Positions 34,993 through 45,462 of a stretch of DNA of 64,000 nt are shown piece after piece. Each line of letters begins with the position of its first letter. The first letter of the stretch is position 1. The stretch comes from CADEEN01 sp963816315 (GTDB lineage: Bacteria; Pseudomonadota; Gammaproteobacteria; Burkholderiales; Burkholderiaceae_C). A program made the position numbers and the translations under genes. The stretch is from positions 62,001 to 126,000 of the forward strand of contig CAWFJZ010000036.1 of the NCBI GenBank assembly GCA_963816315.1. Direction: 5' to 3'. A model generated the notes under the pieces. That model ran no database searches, was not told the DNA's origin, and saw only the letters and a program-made list of their open reading frames with translations.

Positions 34993-35627
34993 TGCCGCTC
35001 GACCTCTATCTTTCCTACCTCGTCGCTGCGCTGATCGTCATCGCCGCGCCGGGCCCCGACAGCCTGAACTCGCTGGCCATCGGCCTGTCGCGCGGCCGGC
35101 GCGAGGGCGTGGCCTATGCGCTCGGGGTCGGCGTCGGCTGCCTCACGCACACGGTCTGGGCGATGCTCGGCATCTCGGCCATCGTGGCCGCATCGGCAAC
35201 GTTGTTCAACGTCATCAAGTGGATCGGCGTCGCCTACCTGGTCTGGCTGGGCATTCAGTCGTTGAGGAGCAAAGGCAGCATCGCCGCGATGAGCGATGCC
35301 CCGGCCAGCAGCGGCAACGCCGCGCAGCGCTTCCGCCAGGGCGTGCTGACCAATGCGCTGAACCCGAAGGTGATGCTGTTCTTCCTCGCCTTCCTGCCGC
35401 AGTTCGTCGATCCGCAGCACGGCGTCGCGGTGATCTGGCAGCTCGGTTTGATGGGCCTCACATTCACTGTCGTCACTGCCGTGGCCTACAGTGCGCTGGC
35501 CTGGAGCGCGGGCTCGGTCGGTGCGCGGCTGGTGAAACAGCCGCGCATCGCGTTGTGGCTCGAACGCGCGACCGGCATCGTCTTCATCGCCATGGCGGCG
35601 CGGTTGGCCTTTGCAGAACGAAAGTAG
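34989..35627 (+). CDS. LysE/RhtB-family amino-acid exporter
   Basis: A 212-residue inner-membrane protein with about six helices. N-terminal YLVAALIVIAAPGPDSLNSLAIGLSRGRREGVAYALGVGVG carries the LysE signature, and GVLTNALNPKVMLFFLAFLPQFVD is the conserved mid-section. It overlaps the liuC stop. In a leucine-degradation cluster, export of excess branched-chain amino acids would fit, which is inference. Confidence 0.92.
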   Translation: MMPLDLYLSYLVAALIVIAAPGPDSLNSLAIGLSRGRREGVAYALGVGVGCLTHTVWAMLGISAIVAASATLFNVIKWIGVAYLVWLGIQSLRSKGSIAAMSDAPASSGNAAQRFRQGVLTNALNPKVMLFFLAFLPQFVDPQHGVAVIWQLGLMGLTFTVVTAVAYSALAWSAGSVGARLVKQPRIALWLERATGIVFIAMAARLAFAERK

Positions 35628-35633
35628 TCCGAC

Positions 35634-36256
35634 ATGAACATGCCCGACTTCGACACGACGCAACTCTTCGCCCTGGCCGCCGCACTCGGCTGGGCCAGCG
35701 GCGTGCGGTTGTATGCCGCGGTGTTCCTCACCGGCCTGGCCGGCTACCTCGGCTGGCTGCCGCTGCCTTCGGGCTTGCACGTGTTGCAACAGCCGCCACT
35801 GCTGTTCGTCAGCGGCACGTTGCTCGCCGTCGAGTTCGTCGCAGACAAGGTGCCGTGGGTCGATTCATTGTGGGACTCGGTGCACACCTTCATCCGCATC
35901 CCCGCCGGCGCGGCGCTGGCCTACAGCGTCTTCGGCGCCGACCAGGCGAGCTGGGGCGTGATGGCGGCGTTGCTCGGCGGCACGCTGGCCGCCACCTCGC
36001 ACACCGCCAAGACGACGACGCGCGCCGCGGTCAACACCTCGCCCGAGCCGTTCTCGAACATCGCACTGTCTCTCGCCGGCGACGCCATGGTGCCGGGCAT
36101 GCTGTGGCTGTCGCACGAGTACCCGGTGGCGTTCTTCGTCGTCTTGGCCATCGTCATCGTCATCAGCATCGTCGTCATCTTCATGCTGTTCCGATTTCTG
36201 CGCGGCTTCTTGCGGCGCTTGCGCGGGCACTTTGCGTCGGCTTCCTACGAGGGGGC

Positions 36257-36260
<4 letters not shown>
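35634..36260 (+). CDS. DUF4126 membrane protein
   Basis: A 208-residue hydrophobic protein: ALAAALGWASGVRLYAAVFLTGLAGYLGWL, FVADKVPWVDSLWDSVHTFIRIPAGA, GGTLAATSHTAKTTTRAAVNTSPEPFSNIALSLAGD, and a final helix AFFVVLAIVIVISIVVIFML before a basic tail. These are the DUF4126 hallmarks; function unknown. Its stop overlaps the liuD start. Confidence 0.88.
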
Positions 36261-38269
<2,009 letters not shown>

Positions 38270-38279
38270 GCCTGGCGCT

Positions 38280-38582
38280 CTAGCGGAAGGTCACCGGCCG
38301 CTGCGCGCCTGTAGTTGTTGCCGGCATCGGCGTGTACGCCGTGGGCACGCGCGTCGCCGGCCGCGGTGCCAGCGCACGGCGCGCCGCAGTCATCTGCAAA
38401 TCGACCTCGCGGAACTGCGTCGCCAATTGCGGCAGGTCGGTGCCTTCCATCGCGTCGCAAACAAGCAGCAGGTCCTTCGCATAACGCGTGTCGCTGACGG
38501 CGCGGTGCGCGTCCACGGCTTGGCCGAGGTGGCGGCGCAGTTGCAGGTCGATGCGGCTGACGATGATGTGGCGTTGGTCCAT
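38280..38582 (-). CDS. Conserved hypothetical protein
   Basis: A 100-residue cytosolic protein starting at ATG 38582: MDQRHIIVSRIDLQLRRHLG, then AKDLLLVCDAMEGTDLPQLATQFREVD and a Pro/Thr-rich tail. It has balanced, non-GC-shadow composition and an acidic/hydrophobic helical pattern, which argues it is real. Convergent with liuD and divergent from liuE. Family not recognised. Confidence 0.65.
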   Translation of the reverse strand: MDQRHIIVSRIDLQLRRHLGQAVDAHRAVSDTRYAKDLLLVCDAMEGTDLPQLATQFREVDLQMTAARRALAPRPATRVPTAYTPMPATTTGAQRPVTFR

Positions 38583-38683
38583 GTGTTGCAGTTTGTACGG
38601 TGGCGCAGGGCGGGGGCACCCTGCAACCGTGGATTTGGTTACTCGGCTACAGTCAATTCGCAACCCTGCGAGAACTATTCACG

Positions 38684-39607
38684 ATGAGCGTTTCATTGCC
38701 CCCACAGGTCACGCTGGTCGATGTCGGCGCGCGCGACGGTCTGCAGAATGAAAAGCAGAACGTCGAGACGGTGCACAAGGTCGAACTCGTCCAGCGCTTG
38801 ATGGCGGCGGGCCTGCGAGAGATCGAAGTCACCAGCTTCGTGTCGCCGAAATGGGTGCCGCAGATGAGCGACAACAGCGCGGTGATGGCGGGCCTGCAAC
38901 GACAGCGCGGCGTGCGGCTCAGCGTGCTCGTGCCCAATATGAAAGGCCTCGAAGCCGCGTTGCCGACGAAGCCCGATGAAGTGGTGGTCTTCGGCGCGGC
39001 AAGTGAAGCCTTCAGCCAGCGCAACATCAACTGCGGCATCGAAGAGAGCATCGAGCGCTTCCGCCCGGTCGTGCAGGCCGCACGTGAGGCCGGCGTGAAG
39101 GTGCGCGGCGCGATCAGCTGTGCGCTCGGCTGCCCGTACCAGGGCGAGGTCAGTCTCGACGACGTGGAGCGCGTCGTGCGGCTGATGAAAGACATCGGCG
39201 TGCATCATGTCGGCATCGCCGACACGATCGGCGTCGGCACCGCGCGGCGCGCGCAGGCGGCGATGGAGCGCGCGCTGAAGCATTACCCGCTGCATGAGGT
39301 CAGCGGCCATTTCCACGACACCTACGGCCAGGCTTTGGCCAACATCTACGCCTGCCTCGAAATGGGCGTGCATGTCTTCGACACCAGCGTTGCCGGCCTC
39401 GGCGGCTGCCCGTATGCGAAGGGCGCCACCGGCAACGTCGCCAGCGAAGACGTGGTCTTCATGTTGAACGGCCTGGGCATCGAGACCGGGATCGACCTCG
39501 ACGCGCTGGTCGATGCCGGCGCGTTCATCTCGGGCGTGCTCGGCCGCGCGCCGGTGTCGCGTGCCGGCAAGGCGCTGTTGGCCAAGCGAGAAAAGAACCC
39601 TTCGTGA
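38684..39607 (+). CDS. liuE: Hydroxymethylglutaryl-CoA lyase
   Basis: Cleaves HMG-CoA to acetyl-CoA and acetoacetate, the last liu step. 307 residues: VTLVDVGARDGLQNEKQNV (metal and substrate Asp/Arg), IEVTSFVSPKWVPQM, IADTIGVGTARRAQ, SGHFHDTYGQALANIYA (metal His) and the signature loop GLGGCPYAKGATGNVASEDVV with the catalytic cysteine. It is preceded by its own ~100-base gap rather than a start-stop overlap, so it may have a separate promoter. Confidence 0.96.
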   Translation: MSVSLPPQVTLVDVGARDGLQNEKQNVETVHKVELVQRLMAAGLREIEVTSFVSPKWVPQMSDNSAVMAGLQRQRGVRLSVLVPNMKGLEAALPTKPDEVVVFGAASEAFSQRNINCGIEESIERFRPVVQAAREAGVKVRGAISCALGCPYQGEVSLDDVERVVRLMKDIGVHHVGIADTIGVGTARRAQAAMERALKHYPLHEVSGHFHDTYGQALANIYACLEMGVHVFDTSVAGLGGCPYAKGATGNVASEDVVFMLNGLGIETGIDLDALVDAGAFISGVLGRAPVSRAGKALLAKREKNPS

Positions 39608-40095
39608 GCGCAGACGAGGCTCGACCCGAAGGCTTCCTGCGCGTCTGCGCCACCTTGCGCGAGCGCGATCATCCGCACGCGCCGTTGTGGCTCGACGTGC
39701 CGGTGCGCACCTCGCAGGAAGCGGCCGACCACCTCGGCGTGGCCGTCGGCCAGATCGCCAAGAGCGTCGTCTTCAGACGCAAGAGCGACGATCGTGCGGT
39801 GCTCGTCATCACGTCGGGCGACAGGCGCGTCGATGAAAAGAAGGTCGCGACGATCACCGGCGCGCTCGGCCGCGCCGACGCCGACTTCGTCAAGGCCAAG
39901 ACCGGCTTTTCGATCGGCGGCGTCGCCCCGCTCGCACACACCGAGCCGCCGCTGACGCTGATCGACCGCGAGCTGCTGCGCTTCGATGTCGTCTGGGCGG
40001 CGGCCGGCCACCCGAACAGCGTGTTCGCGCTGCATCCGGCGCAGCTCGAAGCGCTGACCGGTGGCGCGCCGCTGGCCGATGTCGCGCAAACCTGA
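39604..40095 (+). CDS. YbaK/EbsC-family aminoacyl-tRNA deacylase
   Basis: A 163-residue editing-domain protein of the YbaK/ProX group. Blocks: LDVPVRTSQEAADHLGVAVGQIAKSVVFRR (with the catalytic lysine), RAVLVITSGDRRVDEKKVA, KTGFSIGGVAPLAHTEPPLTLID and FDVVWAAAGHPNSVFALHPAQLEALTGG. These trans-editing proteins hydrolyse mischarged tRNAs. GTG 39604 overlaps the liuE stop. Confidence 0.9.
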   Translation: MSADEARPEGFLRVCATLRERDHPHAPLWLDVPVRTSQEAADHLGVAVGQIAKSVVFRRKSDDRAVLVITSGDRRVDEKKVATITGALGRADADFVKAKTGFSIGGVAPLAHTEPPLTLIDRELLRFDVVWAAAGHPNSVFALHPAQLEALTGGAPLADVAQT

Positions 40096-40178
40096 GCGGA
40101 TGATCCCCAGCCCGGGCACCAGCAGCCTTTGCGCCGCCGTGAGACCATGCACGGCAGTTGTCTCGAAAGCAGTACCCC

Positions 40179-40379
40179 GTGAGCGTCGAAAGCCCCTGCA
40201 AGAACATCTGCCGCATGCACGAGCCCAGCGGCCACTGCCTCGGCTGCGGCCGCACCCTCGACGAAATCGCGCTGTGGAGCGTGCTCGACGACGACGACAA
40301 GCGCGCGGTGTGGGCCTTGCTGCCGCAGCGCCTGGCGGCGCTGCCGCCGCTGCCGCCGGACGCGTTCAATCCGCGTTGA
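40179..40379 (+). CDS. DUF1289 small zinc-ribbon-like protein
   Basis: A 66-residue protein: SPCKNICRMHEPSGHCLGCGRTLDEIALWS, where four cysteines (C-x3-C ... C-x2-C) match DUF1289, then an arginine-containing helix. Start GTG 40179 is preferred; an in-frame TTG at 40158 is possible. Function unknown. Confidence 0.88.
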   Translation: MSVESPCKNICRMHEPSGHCLGCGRTLDEIALWSVLDDDDKRAVWALLPQRLAALPPLPPDAFNPR

Positions 40380-40413
40380 AGATGCGAACCGCGCGACAGG
40401 GCGGCCGGAGCTC

Positions 40414-40628
40414 TCAGCGCCCCGGCAAGACCATTTCTACCGTCTTGCCGCCCCAGCCGTTTTTCACATCGCGCGCCTGCACGACCACGCTACGCACGCC
40501 GGCACGCCGGCAGGCACAACGACGCCATGCAGATCGCGCGTGAACGGCTGCTCCGTCGCATGGTCATGCGCGGCGGGCAGGGCCGAGCCCAGGGCAGCGA
40601 GCAACAGCAGAGACGATCGGCGGCGCAT
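40414..40628 (-). CDS. Small exported protein (frameshifted)
   Basis: From ATG 40628 the product begins with a signal peptide (RRRSSLLLLAALGSALPAAH). It reads DHATEQPFTRDLHGVVVPAG, then after a frame change near 40508 reads VRSVVVQARDVKNGWGGKTVEMVLPGR before TGA at 40414-40416. The corrected product would have about 70 residues. It resembles small periplasmic beta proteins, but I do not recognise a family. Three bases separate it from the DUF3291 stop. Confidence 0.5.
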
Positions 40629-40630
40629 CG

Positions 40631-41131
40631 TCACACTGCTGGACACGTGTCGTCGAAGACCACGCGCGCCTGCGCGGGTGAGGCATCCGGCGGCGGGAAC
40701 GCATGGCGAAAGGTGAAGGCCATCGCGCTCGGCCCTTGCGAGCGAAGCAACTCCAACCGCGCCATCGCTTCATCGACCGTCGGCCGGTGGCCGAGCGGCA
40801 CCCACCACAGCACGAGAAACGCAGCGTCCATGCGCTCGAAAAACTCGCGGCGGCGACGCATGATTTCCACATGCGCGGACGAATAGACATAGCGATTCAG
40901 CGACTCGACATCGCGCCACACCGACATGTTGACCAGCAGGTTCGGATCATCGAACGGCCGGATCGCCGTGGCGTCGCCGGCTTCGGTCTGCAAGCGCCAG
41001 ACGAAACCCGGCGACGCATCGGCCACCGCGTTGATGCGCTCGAGGTTGTTGGCGAAGTCGGACATCAGCGGCGAGTCCATCGGGCCTTTGATGACGCCGA
41101 TGTTGAGTTGCGCGAGTTCGTAAGCGGCCAT
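40631..41131 (-). CDS. DUF3291 domain-containing protein
   Basis: A 166-residue dimeric alpha/beta-barrel (monooxygenase-like) protein: YELAQLNIGVIKGPMDSPLM, FANNLERINAVADASPGFVW, NMSVWRDVESLNRYVYSSAH and FLVLWWVPLGHRPTVDEAMARLELLRSQGP. The family is uncharacterised; related folds act on aromatic or heme-like substrates. ATG 41131 has GAGGAG upstream. Confidence 0.88.
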   Translation of the reverse strand: MAAYELAQLNIGVIKGPMDSPLMSDFANNLERINAVADASPGFVWRLQTEAGDATAIRPFDDPNLLVNMSVWRDVESLNRYVYSSAHVEIMRRRREFFERMDAAFLVLWWVPLGHRPTVDEAMARLELLRSQGPSAMAFTFRHAFPPPDASPAQARVVFDDTCPAV

Positions 41132-41288
41132 GGCGGCTCCTCGGTGAGCGTTGAGATCTTGCAGGATGACTCGCGACGAGCAGTAGCGGCAGCGGTGACC
41201 ATCGCGCAATTAGATCTGATGCTGCCACTTTAGCACTTGGCATTCGTGCTCCTGACCGCTCGCTCGCATGCGTGAACCGACCAGACCC

Positions 41289-42419
41289 TCAAGCCAACGC
41301 CCGCCCGATCAAGATCCTCTGCACCTCGCTCGTGCCTTCGTAAATCTGGCACACCCGCACATCCCGGTAAATGCGCTCGACCGGGAAGTCGCTGACGTAG
41401 CCATAACCGCCGAAGACCTGGATCGCGTCGGAGCAAACACGCTCGGCCATCTCGCTCGCAAAGAGTTTGGCCATCGCGGCCTCCTTCAAGCACGGCCGTC
41501 CGGCATCCTTGAGCGACGCCGCGTGCCAGATCAATTGCCGCGCGGCTTCGATCTGCGTGGCCATGTCGGCGAGTTTGAATTGCACGGCCTGATGGTTGAA
41601 GATCGGCTGGCCGAAGGATTGGCGCTCTTTGCTGTAGGCGAGCGCGGCGTCGAACGCGGCGCGCGCCATGCCGACCGCTTGGCTGGCGATGCCGATGCGT
41701 CCGCCCTCCAACCCCGACAGCGCGATCTTCAGGCCCATGCCTTCGTCGGCGAGCCGGTAGGCGGCCGGCACGCGGCAGTTCTCGAAGACGATCTGCGCGG
41801 TATCGCTGGCGTGCTGGCCGAGCTTGTCTTCGACCCGCGCCACCGTGTAGCCGGGCGTGCTCGTCGGCACGATGAAGGCGCTGATGCCTTTCTTGCCCGC
41901 AGCCTTGTCGGTGACCGCCATGACAATGGCAACGTCGCCGTTCTTGCCGCTGGTGATGAACTGCTTGACGCCGTTCAATACGTAGTGATCGCCATCACGC
42001 ATCGCGCTGGTCTTCAAGCCGCCCGCTTCGGAGCCGACATGCGGCTCGGTCAGGCAGAACGCGCCCAACATGTCGCCGCGCGCCAGCGGTTTCAAGAAGC
42101 GCTGCTTCTGCTCGGCGTTGCCGAAGGCCATCAGGATCGAGCACACCGGGCAGTTGTTGACGCTGACGACCGTGCTCGTCGCGCCGTCGCCGGCGGCCAC
42201 TTCTTCGAGGATCAGCGCCAGCGCGAGGTAGTCCAGCCCCGCGCCGTCGTACTCGGTGGGCACGGCGACGCCGTAGCAGCCGAGCGCGGCCAGGCCCTCC
42301 AGTTCCGCCTTCGGGAAGTGGTGCGACTTGTCCCACGCCGCGGCGTTGGGCGCGATGCGGTCCTGCACGTAGGCGCGCACGGCGTCCTGCACGGCGATGT
42401 GGTCTTCGGACAGCAGCAT
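41289..42419 (-). CDS. Acyl-CoA dehydrogenase (short/medium-chain type)
   Basis: 376 residues with complete ACAD blocks: FCLTEPHVGSEAGGLKTSA (FAD site), GVKQFITSGKNGDVAIVMAV, ERQSFGQPIFNHQAVQFKLADM and AIQVFGGYGYVSDFPVERIYRDVRVCQIYEGTSEVQRILIGR, with the catalytic Glu in YEGTSE. It resembles butyryl/short-chain dehydrogenases more than LiuA. The minus-strand neighbours (MaoC-like, thiolase) suggest beta-oxidation of a short acyl-CoA. Confidence 0.93.
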   Translation of the reverse strand: MLLSEDHIAVQDAVRAYVQDRIAPNAAAWDKSHHFPKAELEGLAALGCYGVAVPTEYDGAGLDYLALALILEEVAAGDGATSTVVSVNNCPVCSILMAFGNAEQKQRFLKPLARGDMLGAFCLTEPHVGSEAGGLKTSAMRDGDHYVLNGVKQFITSGKNGDVAIVMAVTDKAAGKKGISAFIVPTSTPGYTVARVEDKLGQHASDTAQIVFENCRVPAAYRLADEGMGLKIALSGLEGGRIGIASQAVGMARAAFDAALAYSKERQSFGQPIFNHQAVQFKLADMATQIEAARQLIWHAASLKDAGRPCLKEAAMAKLFASEMAERVCSDAIQVFGGYGYVSDFPVERIYRDVRVCQIYEGTSEVQRILIGRALA

Positions 42420-42454
42420 GGCGGGCTCCTCGGCGACTGCGCGATTGTGCTTGC

Positions 42455-43363
42455 CTACCGCCGCGCCCGGTTCGTCAACACCACCCCCACCACCGCGAGG
42501 GCGCCGCCGACGAGCAGCGAGGCGTCGAGCGATTCGCCGAGCACGAGCACCGAGCTGGCGACGCCGAACAGCGGCACCAGGCTGATGTAGCTCGCGGCGG
42601 TGCCGGCGCCGAGTTCGGCCACACCGCGGAAGTACCAGGCGTAGGCGAGCACGGTGGAGCCGACGGCGAGGAAGACCATCGACGCCCAGCCGGCGGCCGA
42701 GAGTGCCGAGATGCTGCCGATGACGACGGGCACACCGTCCACTGCCAGCGCCACGGCCCACAACACAGCGGTGCCGATGACCGATGTGATCGCGGTGGCG
42801 GCGAGCGAGTCGATGCCGCCGAGCAGCGCACGCGCGATCAGCGTGTAGCCGACCCAGGTGGCGATGCAGCCGACGAGCAGCCACTCGCCGACACCGATGC
42901 CGCCGGTGAACACCTTCCACGGCGCGCCATGCGTCAGCACCGTGGCTGCGCCGACCAGCGCACAGGCCATGCCGGCGGCAATGCGGGCGTTGAAGGTTTC
43001 CTTGAACAGCCAGGCCGCCAGCAGCGTCGTGAACACAGGGTTCGTGGTGACGACGACGGCGGCGCGGCTGGCTTCGACGCGTTGCAGCGCCATCATGAAA
43101 AACACCGCGTAGCCGGCCACGCCGACAAGTCCCGCAAAGGCCAACGCGAACCACTGCCGTCGTGTCAGTTGCGGCAGTGGCGACGAGGTTCGGCGGCGTT
43201 GCCACCCCATCCACACCATGAGCAGCAGCGCGGCCAGCGTGAAGCGCCACGCCGAGCCCGACAGCGGTGGCATGGCCTGTGCAAGCGTGCGCCCGGCCGG
43301 CCACGACGCGCCCCAGAGCAGGGCCATGCCGACCAGACGCAGATGGACGGCCGTGTGGCTCAA
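42455..43363 (-). CDS. EamA/DMT-superfamily exporter
   Basis: A 302-residue membrane protein with ten predicted helices in two EamA repeats. It includes LVGMALLWGASWPAGRTLA at the start of repeat 1, ALLLMVWMG and FFMMALQRVEASRAAVVVTTNPVFTTLLAAWLF ending repeat 1, and FRGVAELGAGTAASYISLVPLFGVASSVLVLGE in repeat 2. The only start giving a full first helix is TTG 43363 (ATG 43327 would cut into it). The exported metabolite is unknown. Confidence 0.88.
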   Translation of the reverse strand: MSHTAVHLRLVGMALLWGASWPAGRTLAQAMPPLSGSAWRFTLAALLLMVWMGWQRRRTSSPLPQLTRRQWFALAFAGLVGVAGYAVFFMMALQRVEASRAAVVVTTNPVFTTLLAAWLFKETFNARIAAGMACALVGAATVLTHGAPWKVFTGGIGVGEWLLVGCIATWVGYTLIARALLGGIDSLAATAITSVIGTAVLWAVALAVDGVPVVIGSISALSAAGWASMVFLAVGSTVLAYAWYFRGVAELGAGTAASYISLVPLFGVASSVLVLGESLDASLLVGGALAVVGVVLTNRARR

Positions 43364-43487
43364 CGCGCGGCGCTGTGGTTCGCGCGCACGGGGCCGTGCA
43401 TCGGCGCGTCGCCGCGGCTCATTTTTCGATCGCCACGCCGAGCCGAGCCCGCGCGGGGCCCGCAGCCAACACCCTCACACCAGCCCT

Positions 43488-43976
43488 TCAAGCGTCTTGG
43501 TCGAACGCCTTGATCAGCAGTGTGGCACGGGCGACTGCGCACAAGCGCTGCGCCGCGTTGACCGCACCGTCGGCCTGCACCAGCCAGCCCTGCAGGCGGC
43601 CGCTCCACTCCAGGCTGGACACCACCCACGAAAACTCGGCGGATTCGTCGGCGAAGACGGGGCTCTTCAGCGAAAAGTTGAAGTTCAGGCAGAGCAGTTC
43701 GCGCAGCTCCGATCGGGCGTCGTCGTGGCCGCGCGAGAAGTAGGTCGCGGCCAGGCCGATCAGCTGCGACGTGGTGTGCTGCCCGGCGGCAATGACGCGG
43801 CCGTGGCGCGAGCGCGCGGCCGCGCCGGCGTCGGTGTGCAGCGGGTTGGCATCGCCGGTCAGCTGCGCAAACGCGGCGATCGACTCGGCGGTGAACTGCA
43901 TCGTCCGCGAGCAACGCTCACCGAGACGCACCGGCGGGGGAGTGGTGGGACGCAAGGCGGAAATGGCTGCACTCAT
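43488..43976 (-). CDS. MaoC-like hotdog-fold hydratase/dehydratase
   Basis: A 162-residue hotdog protein: MQFTAESIAAFAQLTGDANPLHTDAGAAARSRHGRVIAAG, in which the D-x-N-P-x-H motif gives the catalytic Asp and His of R-specific enoyl-CoA hydratases. A second strand set follows (LRELLCLNFNFSLKSPVFA, WVVSSLEWSGRLQGWLV). It probably hydrates an enoyl-CoA. Start ATG 43976. It lies upstream of the EamA and acyl-CoA dehydrogenase genes on the same strand. Confidence 0.85.
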   Translation of the reverse strand: MSAAISALRPTTPPPVRLGERCSRTMQFTAESIAAFAQLTGDANPLHTDAGAAARSRHGRVIAAGQHTTSQLIGLAATYFSRGHDDARSELRELLCLNFNFSLKSPVFADESAEFSWVVSSLEWSGRLQGWLVQADGAVNAAQRLCAVARATLLIKAFDQDA

Positions 43977-44009
43977 GGGATCAGCATAGGCGTGTGGGGT
44001 GTTGCGTGG

Positions 44010-44041
44010 CCGCCACCCCCTGCGCATGCGGGGAGTGGCGG
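44010..44041. terminator. Strong stem-loop downstream of the thiolase gene
   Basis: CCGCCACCCCCTGC (44010-44023) pairs with GCGGGGAGTGGCGG (44028-44041) at 12 of 14 positions around a four-base loop. It lies between the thiolase stop (44177) and the MaoC-like start (43976), both on the minus strand. No U-tract follows on that strand, so it may be a rho-dependent or processing structure rather than a classic terminator. Confidence 0.5.
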
Positions 44042-44176
44042 TCGGCACGGTGTAGCGCCGTAACGTGCCGGACTCTTTGCCTGCCGACCGGCAAGCCGGC
44101 CAGCCGACACTTTTTTCTGCGCCGAGATGTTGTCAGAGCATCTCGAAGGCCATCGCGTACATCCCAGCGCGGAAAT

Positions 44177-45358
44177 TCACAGAATCTCCACGGCCATCGC
44201 GGTGGCCTCGCCGCCGCCGATGCACAGCGCCGCGACGCCGCGCTTCAGGTTCCTCTTTTTCAGCGCGCCGAGCAGCGTGACGACGATGCGCGCGCCGGAG
44301 GCGCCGATCGGGTGGCCGAGCGCGACTGCGCCGCCATGCACGTTGACGATCTCGTGTGGCAGCCGGAACTCGGCCATCGCCGCCATCGTGACGGCAGCGA
44401 AGGCCTCGTTGACTTCCCACAGGTTCACGCTCTTGGCGTCCCAGCCCGCCTTCTGCAGCACCTTCTGAATGGCGCCGGCGGGCGCCGTGGCGAACCACTC
44501 GGGCGCCTGCGCATGCACGGCATGGGCGACGATGCGGGCGATCGGTGTCACGCCCATTTTCTTCGCGGTCGATTCGCGCATCAGCACCAGTGCCGCCGCG
44601 CCGTCGGAAATGGAGGACGACGTGGCGGCAGTGATCGCGCCGTCTTTCTTGAACGCGGGTTTGAGCGTCGGGATCTTGTCGAGCTTGGCCTTGAAGGGCT
44701 GCTCGTCGAACTTGATGACCGACTCCCCCTTCGCTGACGCCAGCGTGACCGGCGCCATCTCCCAGGCAAAGCTTGCGTCTTCGTTGGCGGCCTTGCTGCG
44801 CTGCGTGGAAGTGATCGCGAACTGGTCCATCGCCTCGCGCGTAAAGCTGTACTTGCCGACGCATTGTTCGGCAAAGACGCCCATCGCCTTGCCGCGCTCG
44901 TAGGCGTCTTCGAGGCCGTCGAGCGCCATGTGGTCGTAGAGCGGCGCCGCGCCGTACTTGATGCCCTTTCTGGCGAACATCAGGTGCGGCGCGTTGGTCA
45001 TGCTCTCCATGCCACCGGCGAGCACGGCGTTGGCGCTGCTGGCGGCGAGCATGTCGTGCGCGAACATCATCGCGCGCATGCCGCTGCCGCACATCTTGGA
45101 GAGGGTCACCGCGCCGGTGGAGTCCGGCAGGCCGGCCTTGCGCATCGCCTGGCGCGCCGGGGCCTGGCCCTGGCCGGCCATCAGGCAGTTGCCCATCAGC
45201 ACCTCATCGATAGCGTCGCCGGGCAGCTTGGCGCGCTCAACCGCGGCCCTGATGGCGACGGCGCCGAGCTCCCACGCGGCGAGTGAAGCGAAATCGCCGA
45301 GCAGGCCAGCGATCGGCGTGCGGGCGGCGGAGACGATGACGACGGGGTCGGTGGGCAT
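44177..45358 (-). CDS. Acetyl-CoA C-acyltransferase (thiolase)
   Basis: A 393-residue thiolase. Nucleophile region VTLSKMCGSGMRAMMFAHDM with the acyl-accepting Cys, VNVHGGAVALGHPIGASGARIVVTLL with the catalytic His, and LCIGGGEATAMAVEIL with the second Cys. It may condense acetyl-CoA or cleave acetoacetyl-CoA derived from leucine. The start at 45358 has AAGGAG in front of the ATG. Confidence 0.94.
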   Translation of the reverse strand: MPTDPVVIVSAARTPIAGLLGDFASLAAWELGAVAIRAAVERAKLPGDAIDEVLMGNCLMAGQGQAPARQAMRKAGLPDSTGAVTLSKMCGSGMRAMMFAHDMLAASSANAVLAGGMESMTNAPHLMFARKGIKYGAAPLYDHMALDGLEDAYERGKAMGVFAEQCVGKYSFTREAMDQFAITSTQRSKAANEDASFAWEMAPVTLASAKGESVIKFDEQPFKAKLDKIPTLKPAFKKDGAITAATSSSISDGAAALVLMRESTAKKMGVTPIARIVAHAVHAQAPEWFATAPAGAIQKVLQKAGWDAKSVNLWEVNEAFAAVTMAAMAEFRLPHEIVNVHGGAVALGHPIGASGARIVVTLLGALKKRNLKRGVAALCIGGGEATAMAVEIL

Positions 45359-45462
45359 GGTGGGCTCCTTCACGGCAAGAAAGCGGTGAAATCAATTGTC
45401 GCGCTGCTGGCTTGGCGTCAGCCGCGGGTGCTAAATTTACCGACTTCGATTGATCCGAGGCC

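Noticed and set aside
44095..44120. CCGGC-aa-GCCGG followed by TTTTTT as a plus-strand terminator
   Set aside because: No plus-strand gene ends nearby and the T-run is separated from the short stem by more than ten bases.
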